64,000 nt of DNA, from assembly GCF_003719725.1 (NCBI RefSeq), contig NZ_RIAX01000005.1, positions 154,243-218,242 on the forward strand, written 5' to 3'. The notes under the pieces were generated by a model. The model saw only the letters and a list, made by a program, of their open reading frames with translations, did not search any database and was not told where the DNA came from. Of the stretch, positions 43,265 through 52,450 are shown in pieces (position 1 is the first letter of the stretch; each line of letters opens with the position of its first letter). Both the position numbers and the translations under genes were made by a program. This DNA is from Planococcus salinus (GTDB lineage: Bacteria > Bacillota > Bacilli > Bacillales_A > Planococcaceae).

Positions 43265-44376
43265 ACAACTCTTTGAATATAATCAGTATAAGACAAAATA
43301 ATCCTTACTACCTTTTCCGAAACATTCGGCATACTATAATCTTCAACATTTCTTAAAGTATTCGCACTTTGAGTCTCTAAAATTTCTAAACCCTGTAATA
43401 CTCTCTCTTTCTCCAACCCAATCATCATCACTGAAGTCTCTTCCATTGCTTCAGGCCGCTCATGAGCCTGTCTTATATTCAAAGCTTTTAATCCAAGAAT
43501 TGACGACTCTTCACTAATAGTCCCACTATCACTAAGTACAGCTCTAGCTTTAATTTGCAGCTTCACATAATTATTAAATCCTAATGGCTTTATTGTTTTG
43601 ATTAAGGAATTAAATTCAATACCTTTAGAATCAATCATTTTTTGCGTTCTAGGATGCGTACTGATGATTACTGGCATGCCATATTTATCTGCAATCGCAT
43701 TTAAACTATCACACAAATCTAGAAAGTTTTTTTCAGAACTAATATTTTCTTCACGATGAGCTGATACAACAAAGTATTTTTCTTCTTCCAGATTTAATTT
43801 CTCAACTATGTTTGATTTCTCAATGTCTTCTTTTCGCGAGTTGAGGACTTCATACATTGGACTGCCTGTCTTAATAATTCGATCTGCTGGAAGACCTTCT
43901 CTTAAGAGATATTCCCTGGCAATATCACTATAAGTTAAATTGATATCTGCTGTATGATCGACGATTTTGCGATTTGTTTCTTCAGGAACTCGCTGATCGA
44001 AACATCTGTTTCCTGCTTCCATATGGAAAATAGGAATCTGTCTTCTCTTTGCAGCAATTGCACATAAACAGCTGTTTGTATCTCCAAGCACCAGTAATGC
44101 TTCTGGTTTAACCTCTTCTAAAATCGGATCGATTTTCACCAGGATATTCCCGATTGTTTCAACAGCCGTACCATTCGCTGCATTTAAGAAGTAATTCGGT
44201 TTTCTCAAGTTAAAATCCTCAAAGAAAACTTCATTCAATTCATAATCATAGTTCTGGCCAGTATGTACAAGAATATGTTCAATTGCATTAGATTCCTCTA
44301 ATTTGTTTATAACTGCTGAAAGTCTGATGATTTCAGGTCTTGTTCCAACTACAGTCATTACTTTTAACTTCTTCAT
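43252..44376 (-). CDS. capG: UDP-GlcNAc 2-epimerase type enzyme (CapG)
   Basis: A protein of 374 aa, non-hydrolysing 2-epimerase fold: KVMTVVGTRPEIIRLSAVI, LVHTGQNYDYELNEVFFEDF, VLGDTNSCLCAIAAKRR, HMEAGNRCFDQRVPEETNRK, VVSAHREENI and LSDSGTISEESSILG. Placed directly after capE and capF, it should perform the last step to UDP-N-acetyl-L-fucosamine (C2 epimerisation of the talose intermediate), as known for Staphylococcus aureus CapE/F/G. A WecB/MnaA role in making UDP-ManNAc is the alternative, but the gene order favours CapG. Confidence 0.88.
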   Translation of the reverse strand: MKKLKVMTVVGTRPEIIRLSAVINKLEESNAIEHILVHTGQNYDYELNEVFFEDFNLRKPNYFLNAANGTAVETIGNILVKIDPILEEVKPEALLVLGDTNSCLCAIAAKRRQIPIFHMEAGNRCFDQRVPEETNRKIVDHTADINLTYSDIAREYLLREGLPADRIIKTGSPMYEVLNSRKEDIEKSNIVEKLNLEEEKYFVVSAHREENISSEKNFLDLCDSLNAIADKYGMPVIISTHPRTQKMIDSKGIEFNSLIKTIKPLGFNNYVKLQIKARAVLSDSGTISEESSILGLKALNIRQAHERPEAMEETSVMMIGLEKERVLQGLEILETQSANTLRNVEDYSMPNVSEKVVRIILSYTDYIQRVVWKK

Positions 44377-44378
44377 TT

Positions 44379-45491
44379 TTAAACCTCCAAATAATGAGTG
44401 TCAGGCTTTTCTGGATCGAAGCTTTCGTTCACCCACATAACTGTTACTAAATCCGTTTCTCCCACGTTCACGATTGAATGCGTATATCCTGTCGGAATAT
44501 CTACTACCTGCAGTTTGTCACCATTCACGTAGTATTCGATAATTTCTTCTGAATCAATATTTCTGAATCTAATTAGACCATTACCGCTTACTACTAGGAA
44601 CTTTTCATTTTTCGTATGATGCCAATGGTTTCCTTTAGTTATACCGGGTTTAGAAATATTAACCGAAACTTGGCCCCGGTCTGGTGTGCGGAGGAATTCA
44701 GTAAAAGAACCACGATTATCGACATTCATCTTCAAGTCATAAGAAAAATTATCTTCAGGCAAGAAACTTAGGTAAGTACTGTACAACTTCTTCGTGAGTT
44801 CATCGCTCATTGCAGGAACAGCTAAAGAGGCTCTGCTTTCTTTAAAGCTTCTGACTCGGTCGGCTAACTCGCCTAACTCAATTTTGTGAGTAACTGGTAC
44901 AACACATAAATCCCCATCGAGAGTTGGATTTCCACCTAAAGTTCTTAGAAATTCTTCCAACACATCATCAATGTAAGCCAACTCCAGAAGAGCTGCAGGA
45001 TTGTTTACCTGGATATCTATATTTCTCGCTATGTTATAACAGTAAGTAGTAACTACTGAATTGTAATGTGGTCTACTCCATTTACCAAACAAGTTTGGCA
45101 ATCTGTAAACAAATACTTTTGCTCCAGTTTCTTTGGCATAGGCAAATACTTCATCTTCTCCAGCTTTTTTGCTCTGTCCATATGGATTTTCTTTTTTCGC
45201 TTGTATAGAAGAAGTGATCAATACGGGAGCGTTATTCTCATTTTTAACTAGAAACTGGAGCAACTGAGAAGTTAAGCCTTGGTTTCCTTCCATGAATTCA
45301 TTTTCATTTTGAGGACGGTTTACGCCTGCTAGATGGAAGACAAAATCACAGTCTTTCGTAAATTTTTCAAGGTCTTCAGAAGAGTTCTTTCTATTAAATA
45401 GATACAACTCCTCATATCCACGGTTTCTCAATTCTGCCACTAAGTTTTTACCGACAAATCCATTAGCACCTGTCACTAAAATTTTTGTCAT
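44379..45491 (-). CDS. capF: CapF bifunctional reductase/epimerase
   Basis: A protein of 370 aa with two parts: an N-terminal short-chain dehydrogenase (KILVTGANGFVGKNLVAELR, FVFHLAGVNRPQ, SSIQAKKENPYGQSKKAGED with the Y-x3-K pair) and a C-terminal cupin (SVNISKPGITKGNHWHHTKN, EKFLVVSGNGLIRFR) that binds zinc. CapF epimerises at C3 and reduces C4 of the CapE product on the way to UDP-L-FucNAc. Its start overlaps the stop of capE by 4 bases, and capG follows 2 bases after, so the three are tightly coupled. Confidence 0.92.
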   Translation of the reverse strand: MTKILVTGANGFVGKNLVAELRNRGYEELYLFNRKNSSEDLEKFTKDCDFVFHLAGVNRPQNENEFMEGNQGLTSQLLQFLVKNENNAPVLITSSIQAKKENPYGQSKKAGEDEVFAYAKETGAKVFVYRLPNLFGKWSRPHYNSVVTTYCYNIARNIDIQVNNPAALLELAYIDDVLEEFLRTLGGNPTLDGDLCVVPVTHKIELGELADRVRSFKESRASLAVPAMSDELTKKLYSTYLSFLPEDNFSYDLKMNVDNRGSFTEFLRTPDRGQVSVNISKPGITKGNHWHHTKNEKFLVVSGNGLIRFRNIDSEEIIEYYVNGDKLQVVDIPTGYTHSIVNVGETDLVTVMWVNESFDPEKPDTHYLEV

Positions 45492-46513
45492 TGTGCAACA
45501 CCCATTTTTGCCAGTTCTTCTTTTACCACATCAAGTGTTAGCAGTAGATCTTTAATTTCCTGTATTGATAGACGATGTGTATTGTGAGAGTTGTACTCCC
45601 ATCCTTCTGAGATCTCTTCTTCACCTTCAGTGAAATATTTATTGTAGTTCAAGTCCCGGTTATCTGCAGGGATGCGGTAATAGCCGCCCATATCTGTAGC
45701 CACTGCCATTTCTTCTCGTGTAAGAAGCGTTTCGTATAGTTTTTCACCGTGGCGAGTTCCAATCACTTCAATCGGATTATCTACTTTAAACAGTTCTTTA
45801 AGTGCTTGAACAAGGTCACCAATTGTAGAAGCAGGAGCTTTTTGAACAAATATATCCCCTTGATTTGAGTTCAAGAAAGCAAATAAAACCAATTCAACCG
45901 CATCTTCCAATGACATTAAATATCTTGTCATTTCTGGATCTGTGATAGTCAAAGGTTTCCCAGCTTTAATCTGCTCGATAAATAGAGGAATTACTGAGCC
46001 GCGAGATGCCATAACATTACCGTACCGCGTACCGCTAATATTTGTATCATCCACACTTACAGTTCTTGATTTTGCAACAGTCACTTTCTCCATCATTGCT
46101 TTTGAAATTCCCATTGCGTTGATTGGATATACTGCTTTATCAGTTGAAAGACAGATAACTTTCTTAACGTTATTTTGTATAGCAGCATTCAGAACATTTT
46201 CAGTGCCCACTACGTTTGTTTTAACAGCTTCCATCGGGAAAAATTCACATGAGGGGACTTGTTTCAATGCCGCTGCATGAAATACATAATCTACATTATT
46301 CATTGCTGTATTTATACTATTTACGTCTCTTACATCTCCAATGTAATATTTGACTTTAGGGTTGTTAAGGCGCTTTCTAATATCTTCTTGCTTTTTTTCA
46401 TCTCTTGAAAATAAGCGAATTTCTTTAATATCTGTATCCAAGAATCTATTAAGTATAGCATTTCCAAAAGAACCAGTTCCGCCAGTTATTAATAAAGTTT
46501 TATCTTTAAACAT
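45488..46513 (-). CDS. capE: UDP-GlcNAc 4,6-dehydratase (5-inverting), CapE
   Basis: A protein of 341 aa: Rossmann start LLITGGTGSFGNAILNRFL, YIGDVRD, YVFHAAALKQVPSCEFFPME, CLSTDKAVYPINAMGISKAM with M-x3-K replacing the standard Tyr-x3-Lys (normal for this subgroup), RYGNVMASRGSVIPLF and DPEMTRYLM. It removes water from UDP-GlcNAc, inverting C5, the entry reaction of UDP-L-FucNAc synthesis. The gene order E-F-G matches type 5/8 capsule loci. Confidence 0.93.
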   Translation of the reverse strand: MFKDKTLLITGGTGSFGNAILNRFLDTDIKEIRLFSRDEKKQEDIRKRLNNPKVKYYIGDVRDVNSINTAMNNVDYVFHAAALKQVPSCEFFPMEAVKTNVVGTENVLNAAIQNNVKKVICLSTDKAVYPINAMGISKAMMEKVTVAKSRTVSVDDTNISGTRYGNVMASRGSVIPLFIEQIKAGKPLTITDPEMTRYLMSLEDAVELVLFAFLNSNQGDIFVQKAPASTIGDLVQALKELFKVDNPIEVIGTRHGEKLYETLLTREEMAVATDMGGYYRIPADNRDLNYNKYFTEGEEEISEGWEYNSHNTHRLSIQEIKDLLLTLDVVKEELAKMGVAQ

Positions 46514-46527
46514 ATTTTAGCCTCTTT

Positions 46528-47742
46528 CTATTTTTTGAAATGATTTATTATGATGTCGTAAGAATGTTTAGGTGTATAATTTTCTTCTAAATATTTTCTA
46601 GCGTTCTTTCCTAATTCTTCCCTAAGAATTTTGTCATTTAACTTCTTCACTTTATGATTGAACGCTTCTACATCATTACTCTCACACCAATATCCAAACT
46701 TGCCATCTTCTATTACTTGGCCAATGTCAGTATTGGGATCTGTGGCTGCTAATACAGGCATTGAAGCTTGCATGTATGAAAGTAATCGGGATGGAAAATT
46801 AGGGATTGTAAAACGGTGATCCAAGAATATTAAACCTACATCACAGGAATTCGCTAAGACTTCATAGTCCTCTTTAGGTAGTTGTTGGAACAACTGCGCA
46901 TTAGGAGGAGCATTGTTTTCAAAATAGGAATTCAATTTACCAAACTCTGTACCAGAACCCGCAATTATAAAATAAACTTCCTTATTAAATTTATTCCGTT
47001 CTAAACACTTTATTAAGAAGTCTATGCCTTGCGGCTTACCAAGATTTCCACCATATATAAAAATTGTTTTATCTGAAGGGATATTGTATTTTTTTCTTAT
47101 ATCCTTCTTAATTTGCTCATCTATATTTAAACTAGTAGGGTTGATACTATTAGGACAAATTTCAACACTCTCTTTTTTCAATTCGGGATTTTCTTTTACC
47201 AAAAAATCTACATTGGCTTGAGACATACATCCAATATAATCCGAGCTTTTATAAAGCTTTTTTTCTTTTGATTTAAAGAGACGATATGGGATACTTCTAA
47301 CCCCACTTTTACTCATCATGCCCAAGTCGACAGCATTTTGGGGAAAAATATCCTTTAACAACAAATAGGACTTTGCGCCATCTCTATTTTTTACAAATTC
47401 AACTGCTTTTTGGAGTGTGATAGGGGGTGTTGAATAAATTACTAAATCGAATTTCACATTGGCATATTGTTCTTTAATAGATCGCATAAATATAGATTCT
47501 AAGGTGAATGTTGAAACAGCTTTTTCTAGAAGGTTAGATTTTTGGAAGTTCCCAATTTGTGGCTTCAATATTATATATATATCTTTTTTAATCATCTTAG
47601 TGGGTTGCTTGTTTCTTTTTTCGCTTGGTGAAATTATATATAGTTGGTGGTTATTATTTACAAACTCACGCATTAAGTCTGTATAAATTCCACTTTCTTC
47701 AATTGTGTTGAAATCTAATAAGGTAAGAAAAAGCACATTCAT
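46528..47742 (-). CDS. Glycosyltransferase, GT4 (WbuB/FucNAc-transferase-like)
   Basis: A protein of 404 aa. N-terminus MNVLFLTLLDFNTIEESGIY, then IYSTPPITLQKAVEF; donor half FIYGGNLGKPQGIDFLIKCL, FIIAGSGTEFGKL and FPSRLLSYMQASMPVLAATD. It sits immediately before capE, the position where L-FucNAc transferases (WbuB/WbjE/CapL-like) are usually encoded, so it probably adds L-FucNAc as second sugar onto the bacillosamine-type primer. Donor is inferred from gene order. Confidence 0.8.
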   Translation of the reverse strand: MNVLFLTLLDFNTIEESGIYTDLMREFVNNNHQLYIISPSEKRNKQPTKMIKKDIYIILKPQIGNFQKSNLLEKAVSTFTLESIFMRSIKEQYANVKFDLVIYSTPPITLQKAVEFVKNRDGAKSYLLLKDIFPQNAVDLGMMSKSGVRSIPYRLFKSKEKKLYKSSDYIGCMSQANVDFLVKENPELKKESVEICPNSINPTSLNIDEQIKKDIRKKYNIPSDKTIFIYGGNLGKPQGIDFLIKCLERNKFNKEVYFIIAGSGTEFGKLNSYFENNAPPNAQLFQQLPKEDYEVLANSCDVGLIFLDHRFTIPNFPSRLLSYMQASMPVLAATDPNTDIGQVIEDGKFGYWCESNDVEAFNHKVKKLNDKILREELGKNARKYLEENYTPKHSYDIIINHFKK

Positions 47743-47785
47743 TTACTACACTCCCCAAAGGAAAAATCCTAAAAATCTAACTCAA

Positions 47786-48421
47786 TCAAAAAAATTTAAT
47801 AGGTTTTGCCGGCGCCCCTACCGCAACACAATTAGCAGGCAACTCTTTAACAACAACTGCCCCTGCTCCAACGACCGTATTTGCACCAATCTTAACCCCT
47901 TGAATAATTGCTGATCCCGTTCCGACACTCACACATTCTTTAGTTTCTACAAAGCCAGAAACATTCACGCTAGGCAGAACAGTCGTATAGTCTCCAAGAG
48001 TCGCGTCGTGCCCAATAGTGCAGTCTAAGTTTATAATTACATGTTTTCCTACTTTAATATCAGTCGTAAGTATATTAGCTGCGCAAATGATTGAGCCTTC
48101 ACCAAATGAAACTTTGTCAGAGTGAATAACACTTGGGTCTATTAAAACTGGATATGTATTTTTACTATCTTTTAGTCTTTCTATAACTTTCTTTTTTATA
48201 ATTGGATCTCCTATAGCATTTACCACATTTATTTCTTGGTTTCTTAACCACTCAATATTTCCAATTACTTGATACCCACTTACTTCTTTTCCTTGAAGGG
48301 TTTCATCATCATCCACAAACCCTACAAAGTTCCATTCTTCTTTTACATTGTTAAGCCGTTCAATTAGCCAGGCTACTTCTCTTCCAAAACCACCGGCACC
48401 TATAATTGCAATATCTTTCAT
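47786..48421 (-). CDS. PglD/EpsM-like sugar O/N-acetyltransferase
   Basis: A protein of 211 aa: an N-terminal nucleotide-sugar binding part (DIAIIGAGGFGREVAWLIER) and a left-handed beta-helix of hexapeptide repeats (VSFGEGSIICAANILTTDIK, HVIINLDCTIGHDATLGDYT with the catalytic His, IGANTVVGAGAVVVKELPAN). It acetylates the 4-amino group made by the aminotransferase upstream, giving UDP-diNAc-bacillosamine. Overlaps the sugar transferase gene by one base. Corresponds to B. subtilis EpsM. Confidence 0.9.
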   Translation of the reverse strand: MKDIAIIGAGGFGREVAWLIERLNNVKEEWNFVGFVDDDETLQGKEVSGYQVIGNIEWLRNQEINVVNAIGDPIIKKKVIERLKDSKNTYPVLIDPSVIHSDKVSFGEGSIICAANILTTDIKVGKHVIINLDCTIGHDATLGDYTTVLPSVNVSGFVETKECVSVGTGSAIIQGVKIGANTVVGAGAVVVKELPANCVAVGAPAKPIKFF

Positions 48422-49065
48422 TATTCGTTGTCCTCCGCTCTTTCATTCCCTCTAAAAGCTTCCATCGTAACCGCAGTATCCGAACTAATACCTTCCCGGA
48501 CAAAAACCTTCTTCAAAGTCAGAAATATTATTTTCCAATCACCTAAGAAGCTAACCTGCTCAACATATTTCACATCAAGCTTAAATTTATCTTCCCAGCT
48601 GATTGCATTCCGACCACTTACTTGAGCCAAACCAGATAATCCGGGTCTGACATCGTGTCGATGTTTTTGATGTTCGTTATATAAAGGAAGATATTGTACC
48701 AACAAAGGTCTTGGTCCAATAATAGACATATTTCCTTTTAAAATATTCAAAAGACCCGGTAGTTCATCCAAAGATGTAGATCGTAAAAACTTACCGAACT
48801 TGGTTAATCGAATATGATCAGCCAACAAATTCCCTTCAGTATCCCTTTCATCCGTCATCGAACGAAACTTATACATTGAAAAAATTTTCTCATTCAACCC
48901 CGGACGCTCCTGCTTAAACAACACCGGACTACCAAGCTTCGTTCTAACAAGAACAGCCACAATTAAAAACACTGGACTAAGAACAAGTATCGACATCAAA
49001 GAAAGCACAAAATCCATTGGACGTTTGAAAAACCTTCTATATATACCGCCTTTTGAAGCTTCCAT
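48421..49065 (-). CDS. Initiating phosphoglycosyl transferase (PglC/EpsL type)
   Basis: A protein of 214 aa: one re-entrant membrane helix at the N-terminus (KRPMDFVLSLMSILVLSPVFLI cut around 14-36), then GSPVLFKQERPGLNEKIFSM, KFGKFLRSTSLDELPGLLNI with the catalytic D-E pair, IIGPRPLLVQYLPLY and RHDVRPGLSGLAQVSGRNAI. The small, single-domain form transfers a phospho-sugar onto undecaprenyl phosphate and so starts each repeat unit. With the neighbouring bacillosamine genes the sugar is most likely diNAcBac-phosphate. Confidence 0.92.
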   Translation of the reverse strand: MEASKGGIYRRFFKRPMDFVLSLMSILVLSPVFLIVAVLVRTKLGSPVLFKQERPGLNEKIFSMYKFRSMTDERDTEGNLLADHIRLTKFGKFLRSTSLDELPGLLNILKGNMSIIGPRPLLVQYLPLYNEHQKHRHDVRPGLSGLAQVSGRNAISWEDKFKLDVKYVEQVSFLGDWKIIFLTLKKVFVREGISSDTAVTMEAFRGNERAEDNE

Positions 49066-50180
49066 TATTTATCCCACAACCCTCGAATAATCTTAACAAC
49101 TCTCTCCAGTTCCTCATCATTTATCTTCGTATCACTAGGCAAACAAACCCCAGTCTCAAACAACCGTTCTGAAACACCCGTTCCAACGAAATCATACTTC
49201 TCAAAATAAGGCTGCAGATGCATCGGCTTCCAAACCGGCCGTGATTCGATATTCTCTTTCTCAAGAGCATCCATCACATCAATCGGTTTAATCTGGCCAT
49301 TCAACGTCATCGCACTCAACCAATAATTCGGCTCGTCCCATTCATTGGTTGGCATAAATTCAATGCCTTCCAGATCGCTAAGTTCTTTCTTATAATAATT
49401 GAAGATATGATTTTTCTTCGCTACCCTATCATCCAATACTTTCAGCTGACCTCTGCCGATTCCCGCAACTACATTACTCATGCGGTAATTGAAGCCCAAT
49501 TCGCTGTGCTGGTAATGGCGTGCCTGATCCCGTGATTGTGTCGCCCAAAACCTTGCTTTCGCAATCCGTTCTTCGTTATCAGATACAAGCATCCCGCCAC
49601 CTGAAGTAGTGATAATTTTATTACCATTGAAAGAAAAGATGCCGTAATCGCCAAACGTTCCCGTATGCTGTCCTTTATAGTAAGTTCCCAATGATTCAGC
49701 AGCATCTTCAATCACTGACACATCGTGTTTACGGCACAATTCCATGATTGGATCCATATCTGCCGACAAGCCATAAAGATGCACCACGATAACAGCCTTT
49801 ACTTCCGGGTACTTTTCAAAAGCTTCTTCCAACGCTGTCGGAGACATGTTCCATGTTTCAAAATCGCTGTCGATAAACACTGGAACTGCCTGTTGGTACA
49901 TGATCGGATTGGCTGTCGCTGAAAATGTCAGAGTCGGGCAAAAAACGATATCCCCTTCTTCCACGCCAGCCGCTTTTAATGCCAAGTGGATTGCTCCTGT
50001 ACCGGAAGACAATGCCGCCGCGGCCTTTGATCCGACTTTTGTAGCCAGTTCATTCTCAAATTCATTGACGTTCTCACCCAGAGGCGCAATCCAATTCGTA
50101 TCAAAAGCTTCTTTCACATATTCCATTTCATACCCTTCATCACTCATATGCGGTGACGAAAGAAAAATTCGCTCTCCCAT
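49065..50180 (-). CDS. PLP-dependent sugar aminotransferase (PglE/EpsN, DegT family)
   Basis: A protein of 371 aa: RIFLSSPHMSDEGYEMEYVK at the start, SGTGAIHLALKAAGVEEGDI, VIEDAAESLGTYYKGQHTG, FSFNGNKIITTSGGGMLV with the PLP-binding lysine, and LGFNYRMSNVVAGIGRGQL. It converts the 4-keto product of the 4,6-dehydratase to the 4-amino sugar. Adjacent genes for the dehydratase (upstream) and acetyltransferase (two genes on) complete the pathway. Confidence 0.93.
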   Translation of the reverse strand: MGERIFLSSPHMSDEGYEMEYVKEAFDTNWIAPLGENVNEFENELATKVGSKAAAALSSGTGAIHLALKAAGVEEGDIVFCPTLTFSATANPIMYQQAVPVFIDSDFETWNMSPTALEEAFEKYPEVKAVIVVHLYGLSADMDPIMELCRKHDVSVIEDAAESLGTYYKGQHTGTFGDYGIFSFNGNKIITTSGGGMLVSDNEERIAKARFWATQSRDQARHYQHSELGFNYRMSNVVAGIGRGQLKVLDDRVAKKNHIFNYYKKELSDLEGIEFMPTNEWDEPNYWLSAMTLNGQIKPIDVMDALEKENIESRPVWKPMHLQPYFEKYDFVGTGVSERLFETGVCLPSDTKINDEELERVVKIIRGLWDK

Positions 50181-50235
50181 GTTCCGATGCTTCCTTCCTT
50201 TTTTCCAACGTTATTTCTTACTTATGTACAAGGAG

Positions 50236-50350
50236 ATATGGAGTAAACCAGCGTAGACTCCCGCGGGATAGCGAAGTGTCGAAATCCACTCGGGCGATTA
50301 GCCCGAGTTAGTTCGGCGCAAGCCCGCAGGAAAGCGGAGCTGGTTTATGG
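50236..50350. repeat. Palindromic intergenic repeat (GACTCCCGCGGG type)
   Basis: Ends AAACCAGC and GCTGGTTT are inverted. Inside are GTAGACTCCCGCGGGATAGC, a perfect stem ACTCGGGC / GCCCGAGT (50288-50308) and CCCGCAGGAAAGCGGAG. It belongs to the same general type as 63727-63862. It separates the dehydratase gene from the aminotransferase gene in the operon. Confidence 0.65.
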
Positions 50351-50382
50351 AATATCGGCCCTAATTTAAGAAGGAAAATTCC

Positions 50383-52227
50383 TCACCCACCAACACCCAT
50401 CACCTCCAGCTGCTTCTCCCCAACATTCCTTCTGTTAGCCACCCCAACCAACGTCTCCTTCACCGTCTCCACATCCATCTCCGGCAGCTTCTCCAGTAAA
50501 TACACCAGTTCCATCTCCGCCACCGGATTCGCTTTCCCGATGTAGATCTTCGGAAAGACCATATCGCTTTGGATTTCGTCGGCGTTCAGCAGCTCTTCGA
50601 ACATCTTCTCGCCCGGACGGATGCCCGCGAAACGGATGCCGATTTCTTCTTTTTCATATCCGGATAGTCGGATTAAATTCTCGGCCAGGTCAACGATTTT
50701 CACCGGCTCTCCCATATCCAAGACGAACACTTCGCCGCCTTGTGCGAGTGTGCCGGCCTGAATCACCAGACGCGAGGCTTCCGGAATCGTCATGAAGTAA
50801 CGTGTCATATCTGGATGTGTCACTGTCACCGGACCGCCTGCTGCGATTTGTCGCTTGAACAGTGGAATGACCGAACCGCGTGAGCCGAGGACGTTGCCGA
50901 AACGCACTGCTGCGAACTTCGTGTCGCTGCGTTTGGCCAGGTTCTGGACGATCATTTCCGCAAAGCGCTTGGTCGCGCCCATGACGTTCGGCGGGTTGAC
51001 CGCTTTGTCAGTCGATACCATCACAAAGTTTTTGACATTGCTTATATGCGCCGCGTCGGCAACGTTTTTGGTGCCGTAAATATTGTTTTTGACCGCTTCC
51101 ATCGGATTGCCTTCCATCAGCGGCACGTGTTTATGCGCCGCTGCGTGGTACACCACATCCGGCTGGTATTGCTCCATGATTTCCATGATGCGCACGCGGT
51201 CCTGCACGTCCGCAATGATTGGAATCAGTTCCGTGTCGTCTGCGATTTTTTTGCGCAGTTCCATATCGATCAAGTAAATCGAGTTTTCCCCGTGGCCGAG
51301 AAGCAATAGTCTTTCGGGGCCGAAACGCGCAATCTGGCGCGAGATTTCAGAGCCGATCGAGCCGCCCGCTCCTGTTACGAGAATCGTCTTTCCTGTCAGC
51401 TGGCCGGCGATTTTATTCATATCGAGCTGTACCTCATCGCGCCCGAGCAGGTCTTCGATTTTGACGTCCTGCATATCGGTGACCGACACTTTGCCCGTCA
51501 TGATGTCTTCAATGAGCGGAATCGTCTGCGTCTTGATGCCGGTATCGACGCATACTTTGATCAGCTCGGCCGTTTCCACTTTGCCGAGAGACGGAATGGC
51601 CAGGATGATGTGTTCGATGCTGTTGTCTTCGGCAATCGCCGCAATCTCATCGGTGCCGCCCATCACACGCACTCCGTAAATTTCGAGCCCCTGTTTGTTT
51701 TGGTCGTCGTCGACATACAGCACCGGCTTCAAGCCTTTTTCCGGGTTGTTGACCAGTTGACGGGCGACCATCGTCCCCGCTTTTCCCGCTCCGACGATCA
51801 TCGTCCGTTTGGTGTCCGCTTCTTTTTGCCGGAACAGCATGTCACGGAACAGACGCCACGACAAACGCGAACCGCCGATCAACAACAGATGCAGCATCCA
51901 CGTAATCGCAAGCGCCCGAAGCAAAACGTCACCGCGCACGAAATACTGAACGGCACCGACTGCGATGATCGAAAACGTCACCGCTTTGAAAATCGACGTC
52001 AGCTCCGCAATCGACGCGTACTCCCAGACTTTGCGGTATAAACCGTAATGCATCGCAAACACATGATGCGCTGCGAAAATCGTCAATGCGCTGGCGAGCA
52101 GGAAATTGTTTTCAAATACATTTATGTATGGATGCAAAATATAATAGCCAATGAAGATGGAGAAAAAAACAATCAGTGAATCCACCAGCACTAATAACGA
52201 AATTCTGTTTTTTAACGACATTGCCAC
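50383..52227 (-). CDS. Membrane-bound UDP-sugar 4,6-dehydratase (PglF/EpsC/CapD type)
   Basis: A protein of 614 aa. Four membrane helices (~8-110) come first, then a CoA-binding-like Rossmann domain (TMIVGAGKAGTMVARQLV), then the dehydratase domain from ~280: ILVTGAGGSIGSEISRQIAR, VYHAAAHKHVPLMEGNPMEA, VSTDKAVNPPNVMGATKRFA with M-x3-K, VRFGNVLGSRGSVIPLFKRQ. It makes the 4-keto-6-deoxy sugar that starts bacillosamine synthesis. GC-richer than the distal operon genes. An intrinsic terminator lies upstream, between it and the phosphatase gene. Confidence 0.93.
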   Translation of the reverse strand: MAMSLKNRISLLVLVDSLIVFFSIFIGYYILHPYINVFENNFLLASALTIFAAHHVFAMHYGLYRKVWEYASIAELTSIFKAVTFSIIAVGAVQYFVRGDVLLRALAITWMLHLLLIGGSRLSWRLFRDMLFRQKEADTKRTMIVGAGKAGTMVARQLVNNPEKGLKPVLYVDDDQNKQGLEIYGVRVMGGTDEIAAIAEDNSIEHIILAIPSLGKVETAELIKVCVDTGIKTQTIPLIEDIMTGKVSVTDMQDVKIEDLLGRDEVQLDMNKIAGQLTGKTILVTGAGGSIGSEISRQIARFGPERLLLLGHGENSIYLIDMELRKKIADDTELIPIIADVQDRVRIMEIMEQYQPDVVYHAAAHKHVPLMEGNPMEAVKNNIYGTKNVADAAHISNVKNFVMVSTDKAVNPPNVMGATKRFAEMIVQNLAKRSDTKFAAVRFGNVLGSRGSVIPLFKRQIAAGGPVTVTHPDMTRYFMTIPEASRLVIQAGTLAQGGEVFVLDMGEPVKIVDLAENLIRLSGYEKEEIGIRFAGIRPGEKMFEELLNADEIQSDMVFPKIYIGKANPVAEMELVYLLEKLPEMDVETVKETLVGVANRRNVGEKQLEVMGVGG

Positions 52228-52372
52228 TCCCCCTTTCCCTGCCAGATACTTTTGTCACAATTTCTAGCTTCCATTATTTTTAATTCCAAATAATTCTATC
52301 ATCTAAATAATGGAAAAGAAAGGGCATTTTTATTAATTTATTCTTTTTATATTCATTATTTGACAAAAAAAT

Positions 52373-52405
52373 AATGAAAGCAGTTTCATATGGACTACTT
52401 TCATT
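52373..52405 (-). terminator. Intrinsic terminator between phosphatase and dehydratase genes
   Basis: On the minus strand AATGAAAGTAGT / ACTGCTTTCATT forms a stem (one mismatch) followed by ATTTTTTTG. It stands 45 bases after the phosphatase stop, inside the operon. Confidence 0.7.
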
Positions 52406-52450
52406 AATTCCTCCGTACTAGTCTTTTTTCATCGGCCTTCGTATGGAGCT

